Below, piece after piece: positions 8,102-16,276 of a stretch of DNA of 24,235 nt (the first letter of the stretch is position 1; the number at the start of each line of letters is the position of its first letter). Below the pieces are notes generated by a model. That model had not been told where the DNA came from. It saw only the letters and a program-made list of their open reading frames with translations, and did not search any database. The stretch is from CAYXRS01 sp964636485 (lineage in GTDB: Bacteria > Gemmatimonadota > Gemmatimonadetes > Gemmatimonadales > Gemmatimonadaceae), in NCBI GenBank assembly GCA_964636485.1, contig CAZWSO010000022.1, positions 1 through 24,235 of the forward strand, written 5' to 3'. The position numbers and the translations under genes are program-made.

Positions 8102-10525
8102 ATGTCCGGCAATCTTCCAGCGAAGCCCAGCGCACACCCTGCGCTCGAGCAAGCCAATGGCGCTCCCCCAACTGGTTGGCAGGGGTGGACTGCACAACAG
8201 CAGCCTCCCGAGGAGGGCGGCATCCCTTGGGAGCGTTACACGGCGGCCATCCGTCGGTATAAGTGGCTGATCGTAGCGCTGGCGGTGCTCGGCACCTCCA
8301 TTGGGCTCCTGCTGACGCGCTTCTATACGCCTCTGTACACCGTGACGGGTGCCGTTTGGGTATCGCCCGACGCCTCACAGGCTCGCGCGGGGGGCGCCAT
8401 TGTCGCCACTGACCCGCTGTCCACGGGTACCGCCTGGGCAGACCTTCTCACCAGCCGCGCGGTGTTCGACCACGTGGTCCGGAAGCGTCGCCTTTACCTC
8501 CGCCCCGACTCGCAGTCGGATTCCGTGTTCTTCAGCGCGTTCGAGCCCGGGCCCAACATGGCGGGGGGCCGCTTCACCCTCGAGGTGGACCCCACCGGTC
8601 GCGAGTACTCGCTCCTGAACGCCGAGGAAGAGGTGGTGGAGCGCGGGCTCGTGGGCGATTCGATAGGGCGCACCCTCGACTGGCGCTGGGCGCCGGAGCC
8701 GGCATTACTCCAGGCCGGTCAGCGTGTCCCGTTCAGCGTGCAGTCGCCCACGGCAGCCGCGTACAGCCTTTCGAGCCGCATCTCCGTCACGCCTCCATCG
8801 CGCGACCGGGGACAGACCCTGCGCCTCAGCCTCACGTCCGGAGATCCAGTGGATGCTGCCGTGACGATGAACACCCTTCTGCGAGAACTCGTGGCGGTTG
8901 CGGAGGACCTGAAGAAGCGGACGTACGTGGAGGTCATGCGTACGATCGAGGGACAGCTGGAAGAGGCCGCGCGCGATCTCCGACAGAAGGAGCAGGCGTA
9001 TCAGGGCTTCCGCACACGCACCATTACCCTCCCCACCGAGGGGACGACGATTGCCGGCGGCGTCGATGAGACGACCAACACGGTTCTCAGCGGGTACTTC
9101 GAGCAGAAAATGATGCAGGCTGACGCGCGCCGCGATCGCGAGCAGCTGGAGCGGCTTCTGCGCCGCGCCGAGCAGGGCGACTTCTCGGTAGATGCCTTCC
9201 TGCTCATCCCTGCGGTGCAGACGAATGCTTCCGAGCTGCGCGCAATGCTCCAGCAGCTGGCAACTAAAGAAGCGGAGCTACGCACGCTGCTGGTGACCTT
9301 CACGGAGGAGGTGCCGCAAGTGCAGCATCTCCAGCGCGAGATCAACACCATGCGGCGCCAGGCCATTCCCGCCACCGCACGACAGACGATCGCTCTTCTG
9401 CGCCAGCGGGAGCAGGACCTGGGGCAGCAGGTCGCCGCAGGATCGCGGGAGCTTCAGGCAATCCCCGCACGCACAATCGAGGGAATGCAGCGGGCACGCG
9501 AGGTCGCCGTGGCCGAGGGACTGTATACGCAGCTTCAGGGTAGCTTTCAGACCGCCCGTTTGGCGGAGTTGAGCGCGAAGGCCGAGATCTCCATACTCGA
9601 TACTGCGGTCGCACCGCTGTTCCCGAGCAATGCCAACACGACCCCTCGTCTCCTGCTCATGGCAATTGTGGCGGGATTGGCCGGAGGCATCGGGCTGGCG
9701 CTGCTGCTCGACCACGTGGATCCAAGACTCCGTTATCCGGCGCAGGTCTCTGGCGACCTGGGGCTCCCGATTCTGGGCGTCGTGCCAACTTTGCCCAAGA
9801 ACTCGCAAGGCGCACCCGACCCGGAGGAAGCGTCTCAGGCAATCGAGGCCTTCAGATCCATACGGCTCTCGATCACTCATTATTTCCAGGGCGGCCCCAT
9901 CGCGCTCACCGTCACGAGCCCGGGCGCAGGTGACGGCAAGTCGCTGGTTGCCGCCAACCTCGCGCTCTCGTACGCCGAGGCCGGCTACCGCACCCTGCTT
10001 ATCGATGGCGACACTAGGCGTGGCAAGCTCCACGACGTCTTTGGTCTCGACCGCCGTCCGGGGCTGGTGGACTATCTGACGGGTGACGCACGCCTGGAAG
10101 TCGTCCTGCGTGCGTCGGGCCAGGATAATCTATGGGTGATTCCGTGCGGCACCCGGCGCCACCGCGCACCGGAGCTGCTGATGTCCGAAGCGCAGAGCAC
10201 TCTGCTGTCGAGCATGCGCGAGCGTTTTGACGTGATCATCGTGGACAGCCCGCCATTGGGCGCAGGTTCCGATCCCTACGTGCTCGCCACGGCCACCGGG
10301 CATATGTTGTTCGTACTCCGCACTGGCACGAGTGACCGAAAGTTGGCCGAGGCAAAGCTGCGCATGGTGGACCGGCTTCCCATCAACATCGTCGGCGCCG
10401 TGATGAACGACGTCAGGGCGACCGGCGTTTACCGCTACTACAGCTATCTTTATGGCTACTCGGCGCTGGATGAGGACGCCGAGCAGATCAGTTCGCGAGT
10501 GGGGGCGCTGCCGGCCGGAAGATAG
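8102..10525 (+). CDS. Wzz/Wzc-type polysaccharide co-polymerase and tyrosine autokinase (BY-kinase)
   Basis: This 807-residue fusion starts with a Wzz chain-length domain: the first membrane segment lies in YKWLIVALAVLGTSIGLLL, followed by a periplasmic region with long coiled coil (roughly 250-480) and a second membrane segment before DHVDPRLRYP. The cytoplasmic BY-kinase has Walker A GAGDGKS (608-614), Walker A' IDGD (634-637) and Walker B with D715 (VIIVDSPP). A C-terminal tyrosine cluster holds six tyrosines between 777 and 786. Such proteins set chain length and gate export through a Wza-type channel by cycles of tyrosine autophosphorylation and dephosphorylation. The chosen ATG has AGAGG upstream; an earlier in-frame ATG at 7940 adds atypical sequence. 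The gene ends in a hairpin spanning its stop codon, then a strong terminator. No cognate low-molecular-weight phosphatase gene is in the window. Confidence 0.93.
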   Translation: MSGNLPAKPSAHPALEQANGAPPTGWQGWTAQQQPPEEGGIPWERYTAAIRRYKWLIVALAVLGTSIGLLLTRFYTPLYTVTGAVWVSPDASQARAGGAIVATDPLSTGTAWADLLTSRAVFDHVVRKRRLYLRPDSQSDSVFFSAFEPGPNMAGGRFTLEVDPTGREYSLLNAEEEVVERGLVGDSIGRTLDWRWAPEPALLQAGQRVPFSVQSPTAAAYSLSSRISVTPPSRDRGQTLRLSLTSGDPVDAAVTMNTLLRELVAVAEDLKKRTYVEVMRTIEGQLEEAARDLRQKEQAYQGFRTRTITLPTEGTTIAGGVDETTNTVLSGYFEQKMMQADARRDREQLERLLRRAEQGDFSVDAFLLIPAVQTNASELRAMLQQLATKEAELRTLLVTFTEEVPQVQHLQREINTMRRQAIPATARQTIALLRQREQDLGQQVAAGSRELQAIPARTIEGMQRAREVAVAEGLYTQLQGSFQTARLAELSAKAEISILDTAVAPLFPSNANTTPRLLLMAIVAGLAGGIGLALLLDHVDPRLRYPAQVSGDLGLPILGVVPTLPKNSQGAPDPEEASQAIEAFRSIRLSITHYFQGGPIALTVTSPGAGDGKSLVAANLALSYAEAGYRTLLIDGDTRRGKLHDVFGLDRRPGLVDYLTGDARLEVVLRASGQDNLWVIPCGTRRHRAPELLMSEAQSTLLSSMRERFDVIIVDSPPLGAGSDPYVLATATGHMLFVLRTGTSDRKLAEAKLRMVDRLPINIVGAVMNDVRATGVYRYYSYLYGYSALDEDAEQISSRVGALPAGR

Positions 10526-10533
10526 CGGCCGGC
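10510..10533 (+). repeat. Inverted repeat straddling the BY-kinase stop codon
   Basis: GCCGGCCG (10510-10517) and CGGCCGGC (10526-10533) form a perfect 8-bp all-GC stem with an 8-base loop that ends in the TAG stop codon. No T-run follows, so it is not a classical terminator. It could stabilise the 3' end of the transcript. Confidence 0.5.
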
Positions 10534-10590
10534 GGGGGGGCGGCAGACCAGTGCGACGAGGCGGTTAGCAGGTCGCTGGCATTGAGGAGC

Positions 10591-10632
10591 GGGAGGAGGC
10601 GCTGTACTGCCTCCTCCCCTTTCTCTTTCCAC
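10591..10632 (+). terminator. Rho-independent terminator after the BY-kinase gene
   Basis: GGGAGGAGGC (10591-10600) pairs perfectly with GCCTCCTCCC (10609-10618) around an 8-base loop. It is followed by a pyrimidine tract with seven T in 14 bases (10619-10632). Its position, 66 bp after the stop codon, suits transcription termination of the BY-kinase gene. Confidence 0.8.
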
Positions 10633-10692
10633 CACCCCAGGCCGCGTGGCTCGGCGCGGGGCCGCTCTCAGTCCGACTCTAGCTCACATTGA

Positions 10693-10742
10693 AGCGGCAC
10701 CGAAAAGGGGCTCCGCAGTGAGCGGCACGGAAAAGGGGGCTC
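10693..10742. repeat. Two-copy direct repeat, 28-bp period
   Basis: AGCGGCACCGAAAAGGGGCTC (10693-10713, given here as one unit) recurs at 10721-10742 with one C/G change and one extra G. The copies start 28 bp apart. The second copy supplies half of the minus-strand terminator hairpin, so the repeat may derive from a duplicated terminator arm. Confidence 0.6.
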
Positions 10743-10760
10743 AGCTGTCGCTTTGCCCCC
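10731..10760 (-). terminator. Probable Rho-independent terminator of the receiver/GGDEF-like gene
   Basis: Read on the minus strand, GGGGGC (10760-10755) pairs with GCCCCC (10740-10735) and is followed at once by TTTT (10734-10731). The 14-base loop can fold further through AGC/GCT. It lies 28 bp past the stop codon at 10789. The short T-run lowers certainty. Confidence 0.55.
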
Positions 10761-10788
10761 CTTCAGCCCCAGCGGCCCAACAGCATCC

Positions 10789-11721
10789 TCACCCCTCGAA
10801 CGCCTTGATCCTCCGCCGCCCACCAGCGACGCTCCTGAGCGCCTGCGAGGCTCGGAGAATGATCTCCTCGGCTTCGACCGCAGCCTCGGCAAAGTCGGGT
10901 ACGGCGCAGTAGCCGGCCGTGATTGTGAGCCGCCGGAACACGCCATCAACCTCGACCGGCACCTGTTCGAGTGACTCCTTCAGTCGCTCCGCCAGCCTGA
11001 GCGCGCCGGAGGCGGCGGTAGCGGGGGCGAGGATGGCGAACTCGAGCTGCCCAAGCCGGCCGATCGCATCGGACGCGCGCCCCGTATCCTTGGCGATCCG
11101 ACCGATGCGCCCCACAGCCGGTGAGCCTACAGCGTCGGCGGTGCCGCGCAGGTTGCCGCCGCTCTGGGCCTCTGGTGCGAACGCAACGCACGCCAGCGCC
11201 GAATGACGACGCTGAGCCTCCGCGCCAATCTCGCGCGCGCGAACAGCAAGGCCCCGGACGTTATAGAGGCCCGTATCGTGATCCAGAAGACTCTCCTCCC
11301 GAATGCGGTCGCGTTCAAGCTTTGCGCGCACGAATGTCGACAGCTTCAACAGTAGGATTTCCCCGTCCAGCGGCTGGCTGAAGAACTCCCAGGCGCCAGC
11401 CTGGAGCGCCGCAACGCGCTGTGCTCGCTCGGATGGCCCTGACGTGGTAATCACTATCGGGGTGTTTGAACTCAGCCCCGGCTGCTCGCGAAGCATTCGG
11501 CACACCTCGATCCCATTCAGGTCCGGCATATGCGAATCCAGAATGATGAGGTCCGGCGCTGCGCTGCGCGCCAGCTCCAATGCCTGACGCCCCGTGTAAG
11601 CCCTGAGTACCGCAAATCCGTTCGGCTCGAGAATGCTGTCGAGGGAGCGCGCTGACCACTCCTGGTCGTTAACCAGGAGCACGAGCGGCGGACGCGCGAG
11701 GCGCGCATGCAGGTCGGTCAT
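10789..11721 (-). CDS. Atypical response regulator with degenerate GGDEF-like domain
   Basis: The 310-residue product from the ATG at 11721 starts ten residues before the receiver fold; the frame is open to a GTG at 11820, and none of the candidate starts has a strong ribosome binding site. The receiver (about 10-130) keeps phospho-acceptor D62 (LIILDSHM), but the acidic pair reads ND (18-19) and the conserved lysine is glutamine (FFSQPLD, Q116). The second domain (about 145-305) opens DHDTGLYN and has a TITAGY strand as in GGDEF proteins. Its signature is GQLEF (224-228) instead of GGDEF, so diguanylate cyclase activity is unlikely. It lies between and opposite to the BY-kinase and export genes. 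It may be a phosphorylation-insensitive or nucleotide-binding adaptor of the polysaccharide machinery, which is inference. Confidence 0.82.
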   Translation of the reverse strand: MTDLHARLARPPLVLLVNDQEWSARSLDSILEPNGFAVLRAYTGRQALELARSAAPDLIILDSHMPDLNGIEVCRMLREQPGLSSNTPIVITTSGPSERAQRVAALQAGAWEFFSQPLDGEILLLKLSTFVRAKLERDRIREESLLDHDTGLYNVRGLAVRAREIGAEAQRRHSALACVAFAPEAQSGGNLRGTADAVGSPAVGRIGRIAKDTGRASDAIGRLGQLEFAILAPATAASGALRLAERLKESLEQVPVEVDGVFRRLTITAGYCAVPDFAEAAVEAEEIILRASQALRSVAGGRRRIKAFEG

Positions 11722-12259
11722 TCCGTCGGAGCCGGGGGCGACTATGGAGGTGGCCACTTTTTTCCGGGGTGAAGGTCCGTGCCTCCCGCGCATGCAGAAC
11801 TCATGCGGACCGCCTCGCACCGGATAAGTCCATGAGAAATCGGAGCTTCCGCTCAGCTGCAGGGCCAGCGCTGCCCGGCCGGTGACGCAATTATGCCACA
11901 GTTACGATGTGACAGCGATACGCACCGGTAAGATTGTCCGGTTCGCGATGTGACGTCCGCAGTCGAGCGGTGGTCGCTTCTCGTTGAGCCCTTGGAGTGA
12001 GCATATCAAGGCCTCAACAAATGTCTTCACCGAAAGGCTCAGGCCGTTCCAATGTCACCACACTGCGATATTGCACCTTGCAGCGTGCCGCAATCTGGCG
12101 CGCCGGCGCGACAACCGTGGACGAGTCGCCACATGAGAATCAGTGCGAAGCGGCCGCACGTCGCCGGGGGAATGGTGCGGCAACCCCGTTGGCGGCAACG
12201 CATTGGATATCTCAAGGGTTTCCGGTGCCGCTAGCACGACCGGTGCATAAGAGGTCGGC
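11722..12259. promoter_or_regulatory. Divergent intergenic region upstream of the export gene
   Basis: This 538-base region (439 bases if the regulator starts at the GTG at 11820) separates the receiver/GGDEF-like gene from the polysaccharide export gene and should hold both promoters. It contains the 9-mer CGATGTGAC twice (11905-11913 and 11946-11954, 41 bp apart) and another GTGAC at 11882-11886. These could be half-sites for a regulator. AAGAGG ends 5 bases before the ATG at 12260 and is a good ribosome binding site. A small plus-strand open frame (11997-12263) shows no protein-like features. Confidence 0.45.
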
Positions 12260-13039
12260 ATGAACACACGACATGCAGCGTCCTTCCGAGGACTGATGGT
12301 GCTCCTTGGCAGCGCATGGGCACTTAGTGCCGGCGCCGGCCTGGTGCACGCGCAGGACCCCCGTCACGGTACCTCGCGCGCGGAGCTCGAGGCCGCGGCG
12401 GCCGCCGCCGAACAGGAGGCCGCGTCGGGGCGCCTCAATGATGTGGACCGAGAAGACAAGCGGATGCAGGCGCAGTCCATTCGCGAGCGCCTCCGGGACG
12501 GCGACCTTCAGGTGGGAGACCGTATCGTCCTCCATGTACGCGGCCATGAGGCGTATTCCGACACATTCGTGGTTCGGGCGGGAAGGATGCTGCAGATCCC
12601 GGAGCTTGCCGATATCCCACTCGCTGGTGTGCTGCGATCGGACCTAAAGGAGTATCTGACGATTCACCTCGGACGCTACCTTCGCGATCCGGTCATCGAC
12701 GTGACACCCCTGGTGCGGCTGGGCATTCTCGGCCCTGTCGGTAGCCCCGGCTATTACGCCCTCTCCACCGATCTCCTGCTGAGCGACGTAATCATGTACG
12801 CTGGTGGACCGGGCGGCGACGCCGACATGCGAAGGTCCAGCATTCGGCGCGGATCGCAGAGCATTCTGTCGGGCCGTGGTTTCGCGCGCGCAATCAATGC
12901 GGGGCGAACACTTGACGAGCTGAACCTACGCGCCGGCGACGAGGTGGTGATTGGTGAACGGCGTGACTGGTACAGAAGTCTGAGGGTGGTAGGTATGGTC
13001 CTTGGTCTCGCGTTCACTGTAGGCGTGCTGTCCCGATAA
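12260..13039 (+). CDS. Polysaccharide export protein (Wza-type, Poly_export/SLBB)
   Basis: This 259-residue protein begins with a signal peptide likely cleaved after VHA (residue 31). There is no lipobox cysteine, unlike classical Wza lipoproteins. A Poly_export-like domain (about 80-155) starts at LQVGDRIVLHVRG, followed by one SLBB-like segment with GILGPVGSPGYY and a region ending in LRAGDEVVIGER (to about 235). It ends in a hydrophobic segment (about 240-257) resembling the C-terminal helix of outer-membrane export channels. It is predicted to form the outer-membrane or periplasmic exit for the polysaccharide and to dock with the BY-kinase. It is shorter than E. coli Wza (about 380), with a single SLBB. 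AAGAGG five bases before the ATG supports the start. The sugar transferase gene follows after 20 bp. Confidence 0.88.
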   Translation: MNTRHAASFRGLMVLLGSAWALSAGAGLVHAQDPRHGTSRAELEAAAAAAEQEAASGRLNDVDREDKRMQAQSIRERLRDGDLQVGDRIVLHVRGHEAYSDTFVVRAGRMLQIPELADIPLAGVLRSDLKEYLTIHLGRYLRDPVIDVTPLVRLGILGPVGSPGYYALSTDLLLSDVIMYAGGPGGDADMRRSSIRRGSQSILSGRGFARAINAGRTLDELNLRAGDEVVIGERRDWYRSLRVVGMVLGLAFTVGVLSR

Positions 13040-13059
13040 TCACTGCTCACCCATAAGGC

Positions 13060-13881
13060 ATGGATCCGAACGGCAACAGAGCACACACGTCGCCCAATGG
13101 TCGGACCTGGCACGTGCCCACGGAGCGACGACGACGCGCCGGCACTCCCGAGCACACGGAGGTGCAGCGTCCCATTGTGCTCGTCTCCGAGCCGTCCGAT
13201 GCGCGCCCCGCGGCAGCCATTCGCATCGTACCTCGCCGGCGCGCCGAGATCGTCAACAGGGTTGTAAACGTCGCGCTCGCGATCGTGGCGCTTGTGATCG
13301 TAGCGCCGATCATGCTTCTGGTGGCGCTGGCGGTGAAGCTCACCTCACCGGGACCGGTGCTGTACAAGCAGACCAGGGTGGGGCTCGACCGGCGTGCGCA
13401 GCGTACGGACGCGATCTTCTGCCGACGCCGGGAGGATCGCGGTGGCGACATTTTCACGATCTACAAGTTCCGCTCGATGTACGACGGGGCTGAGAACCAG
13501 ACCGGGGCCGTGTGGGCGGCCAAGGACGACCCTCGTGTCACGCCACTGGGGCGGTTCCTGCGCGCCTCTCGATTGGACGAGTTCCCCCAGCTATTGAACG
13601 TGATCAAGGGCGACATGAATATTGTCGGGCCGCGCCCTGAGCGGCCGAGCATCTTCGCCAAGCTTCGCGAGGACCTCCCGGAGTACCCGCTTCGGCAGCG
13701 CGCGCGCCCCGGAATAACCGGCTGGGCGCAGGTCAACCACACCTACGATACGTCGGTAGCCGACGTACGCGTCAAGGTGCGCTACGATCTCGAGTACCTC
13801 GAGCGCCAGAGCATATTCGAGGACCTCCGAATCATGTTGCGAACCGTGCCGGTGATGTTGTTCAGGCGCGGGGGCTGGTAG
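13060..13881 (+). CDS. Initiating sugar-phosphate transferase (monotopic PGT, WcaJ/PglC-type)
   Basis: The 273-residue product is a compact bacterial sugar transferase. Its poorly conserved 60-residue N-terminus is followed by one hydrophobic membrane helix (about 66-93) and the catalytic domain. Signatures include SPGPVLYKQTRVG, KFRSM, the catalytic Asp-Glu pair at D173-E174 (ASRLDEFPQLLNVIKGDM), VGPRPERP and RPGITGWAQV. Such enzymes move a sugar-1-phosphate from a nucleotide sugar to undecaprenyl phosphate and so start repeat-unit synthesis at the inner membrane. The multi-pass N-terminal module of WcaJ/WbaP is absent. It lies 20 bp after the export gene, so the two are almost certainly cotranscribed. 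Its stop is only 10 bp from that of the convergent GT2 gene. The sugar cannot be read from sequence. Confidence 0.93.
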   Translation: MDPNGNRAHTSPNGRTWHVPTERRRRAGTPEHTEVQRPIVLVSEPSDARPAAAIRIVPRRRAEIVNRVVNVALAIVALVIVAPIMLLVALAVKLTSPGPVLYKQTRVGLDRRAQRTDAIFCRRREDRGGDIFTIYKFRSMYDGAENQTGAVWAAKDDPRVTPLGRFLRASRLDEFPQLLNVIKGDMNIVGPRPERPSIFAKLREDLPEYPLRQRARPGITGWAQVNHTYDTSVADVRVKVRYDLEYLERQSIFEDLRIMLRTVPVMLFRRGGW

Positions 13882-13891
13882 GGCCCCGGTC

Positions 13892-15061
13892 TTACGCCGT
13901 GCGCCGCGTCGGCTCCCACTGAGCGGCCTGCTCTCCCCGCAGCACCTTCAGCCAGGCAAGCATCCCCGCCAGGTTCGACGCCAGGATGAACCCCGGGATC
14001 GAGAATATCCGCGGCACCCGGCGGCCGGACGGCCACCACATCCCGATCGCTCCCAGCGCTACCCCGAGCACCAGCGCGAGCAGAAGCCCCAGAGCGACGC
14101 GCGACTGAGTGGCGAGCGCTAACAGCGCCAGCGCCGCCAGTGGCAGCGTGAGGTAGAAAAGCCAGCGACAGAGCTTGTGGCTCATGAGCATGAACGCGAA
14201 GCCGCCGTACCGAAGCGGATTCAGCGTGTGCCGCTTGTACCATAGCGTCTGAAGGCCGCGCGCCATCGTTCTAATCTTTCGGCGGAATTCGGCCTGGAGC
14301 GAGGTGGTGCGCGACACGAGACAGACGGCCTCCTCCACCGACACGGCACGATACCCGTTCTCGCGCGCGATGAGCGCGCACGCGAAATCGCGGCTGAGCC
14401 CTTCCGGGAACCCACCGTCGTGTATGGTGCGCCGAGTTCCATAAAAGCACCCGCTAGCTCCTACGATCGAGCCAAAGCGGGTCTCCAGCGATCGCACCCA
14501 CATCTCGTATCCGACATAGCCTGACTCGGCGCTGTTCGCCTCCGCGCTCAAGTCGCCCACGCTCACATCCCGGCCCGACGCCACGCCAACCGAGGGGTCA
14601 CCAAACGCGCGTATCAGCGGTTTCAGTGAACCGGGCAGGACACGAATAGACGCGTCGATGTTGACCACTATATCCCCGCGTACCACTTCCGCGGCGGCAT
14701 TCTCGATTGCCGTCTTCCCCCGTCGCTCGGGCAGGCGAAGCAACTCCACCCCACGCGGGAAGAACTCCTCCCTCACGATGCGCTCCGTGGCGTCGGTAGA
14801 GGCATCGGACACGACGAGGATCTGCCGCTGCTGCTGAGGATAATCCAGCGCCAGCACGCTCTCGAGCGTCGAACGGATGGAAGCCTCCTCGTTGTAGCAG
14901 GGAACTGTGATGCTGATGAAAGGCCACTCCTTCGGTGGCGGCGGGAGGCGGTAGGGAGGACGACGGGAGACGAGCAAACGCAGGACTGCCGGATAGCCCA
15001 GGTAGGCGTACCCGAACAGGAGCAGCGGAAGCAGCAGAAACAGCAGAGCGAAAGCCATCAT
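13892..15061 (-). CDS. Membrane-bound family 2 glycosyltransferase
   Basis: I chose the ATG at 15061, which overlaps the upstream GT4 stop (ATGA) and starts directly at a membrane helix; the frame continues upstream but only over the GT4 coding region. The 389-residue protein has an N-terminal membrane segment, then a GT-A domain with VPCYNEEAS, VVSDASTD and the metal-binding NIDAS motif. GASGCFYGTRR, EGLSRDF and a basic RRKIRTMARG segment follow, the last taking the place of the usual QxxRW. It ends with three or more membrane helices from about residue 300. The architecture resembles processive membrane GT2 enzymes such as hyaluronan- or cellulose-synthase-like proteins, so it may polymerise or extend the glycan at the inner membrane. 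Donor and product are unknown. It converges with the sugar transferase gene. Confidence 0.88.
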   Translation of the reverse strand: MMAFALLFLLLPLLLFGYAYLGYPAVLRLLVSRRPPYRLPPPPKEWPFISITVPCYNEEASIRSTLESVLALDYPQQQRQILVVSDASTDATERIVREEFFPRGVELLRLPERRGKTAIENAAAEVVRGDIVVNIDASIRVLPGSLKPLIRAFGDPSVGVASGRDVSVGDLSAEANSAESGYVGYEMWVRSLETRFGSIVGASGCFYGTRRTIHDGGFPEGLSRDFACALIARENGYRAVSVEEAVCLVSRTTSLQAEFRRKIRTMARGLQTLWYKRHTLNPLRYGGFAFMLMSHKLCRWLFYLTLPLAALALLALATQSRVALGLLLALVLGVALGAIGMWWPSGRRVPRIFSIPGFILASNLAGMLAWLKVLRGEQAAQWEPTRRTA

Positions 15062-16188
15062 TTGTCCCGTCCGGAGGAGAGCACGGCACGATAAATCTCC
15101 TCGTATCGTTGCAGCCATGGCTCTGGGGCGAAGTCGCGCGTATACCGAAGGGCGGCTGCGCGCCCCTTCGACACCCGCGCTGGCGGATCGGCCAGCGCGC
15201 TGTCGATCGCACGCGCCAACTCGTCCGGACGCTCCGGCGCCACGAGCCACCCTTCCGCATCGCTCAAGGCATCAGGCACGCCCCCTACCGCAGCGGCCAC
15301 GACTGGAAGACCTGCCTGCATGGCCTCGAGCAACACGATCGGCGTTCCCTCGGTACGGGAGCTCAGAACGATCAGGTCGAAAGCACGAAGGAGACGTGCC
15401 GCGCCAATGACAGTTCCATGCCATTGTACGAGACCGGTCAGCCCGAGCGCGCCACTGCGATCCTCCATGGCCTGGCGCATGGGCCCTTCACCCACGACGG
15501 AAACGCCCACTGGGGCGGAGCCCAGGCGCGCCGCCGCCTCGATCATCAGATCGATCCCCTTCTCGGCGCTCAGCCGCCCGATCCAGCCGATCCGCATCCC
15601 TTCCAGCGGCAGGCCCAGTTCCCGGCGCGCCACTTCGCGCGATTCAAGCCCCGGAATTGGCGGGATGGCGTTCTGGACGAAATGCACACGGTCACGCCGC
15701 ACACCGTCGCCAAGGAGCAGCGCCTCTATGGGACGCGAAACGGCCACCACCGCGTCGCACCGTTTGAACGCTCGTCGCTGTAGTCGCTCATAGAGCCGGT
15801 TCTTGCGGTCTCCACCGGTAAAGCCGTGCACCGTGCTTACCGTGGGGATACCGTGGCGGCGGGCCACACCACCTGCCAGTACATCGCTGCGGTAGCCGTG
15901 GGTGTGAACCAGCGCTGGTCTCCGGCTCGCAAAGGCACGCGCAAGCTGACGGCACTCCCGCAGGTACGCGCGTGGAGGAAGCGTTATCGCAATCACTGGA
16001 ATGTCCGCCTCCTCGAGCATCCGCACATATGGATGCGTATCGCCCCTGTCTTCCACCACGGCCGCCACGTGTACATCATGGTGACGTGCCAGCGCCCCTT
16101 CCGCCAGCGACCTCACCACGCTCTCGAGCCCGCCAAACGGGCCGGGCGCGATGCAATGCATCACGGACAGCCGCTCGGGCCCCTTCAC
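15058..16188 (-). CDS. Family 4 glycosyltransferase (GT-B)
   Basis: This 376-residue protein has both Rossmann halves of a GT-B enzyme. The N-terminal domain has HCIAPGPFGGLE (donor/acceptor loop) and HTHGYRSDVL. The C-terminal domain has GRLSAEKG (R205, K210) and the EX7E motif EGTPIVLLE (E280, E288) that holds the nucleotide sugar. A retaining sugar transfer from a nucleotide sugar to a lipid-linked acceptor at the cytoplasmic face is expected. I chose the GTG at 16188 because GGAAGAAG lies five bases upstream. The frame is open to an ATG at 16296, but that start would overlap the divergent GlpD-like gene. The downstream GT2 overlaps by 4 bp, so the two are coupled. Confidence 0.9.
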   Translation of the reverse strand: MKGPERLSVMHCIAPGPFGGLESVVRSLAEGALARHHDVHVAAVVEDRGDTHPYVRMLEEADIPVIAITLPPRAYLRECRQLARAFASRRPALVHTHGYRSDVLAGGVARRHGIPTVSTVHGFTGGDRKNRLYERLQRRAFKRCDAVVAVSRPIEALLLGDGVRRDRVHFVQNAIPPIPGLESREVARRELGLPLEGMRIGWIGRLSAEKGIDLMIEAAARLGSAPVGVSVVGEGPMRQAMEDRSGALGLTGLVQWHGTVIGAARLLRAFDLIVLSSRTEGTPIVLLEAMQAGLPVVAAAVGGVPDALSDAEGWLVAPERPDELARAIDSALADPPARVSKGRAAALRYTRDFAPEPWLQRYEEIYRAVLSSGRDK

Positions 16189-16276
16189 GCCGTCTTCTTC
16201 CAATGGCTTCACGACGAGAAGAATATCCGTGCAACGTAACGGCTGCCACCAAATGGTCGGCCGCGGTGGTCCACCG
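16189..16276. promoter_or_regulatory. 88-bp divergent promoter region with palindrome at the GlpD-like start
   Basis: This short gap must hold the promoters of both the GT4 unit and the GlpD-like unit. CGGTGG-T-CCACCG (16264-16276) is a perfect 13-base palindrome ending directly before the ATG at 16277 and covers the place where a ribosome binding site should be. It could be an operator or a small hairpin affecting translation. Confidence 0.4.

Noticed and set aside
11997..12263. Small plus-strand open frame before the export gene
   Set aside because: No recognisable domain, no ribosome binding site, and it runs over the export gene's start; treated as non-coding.
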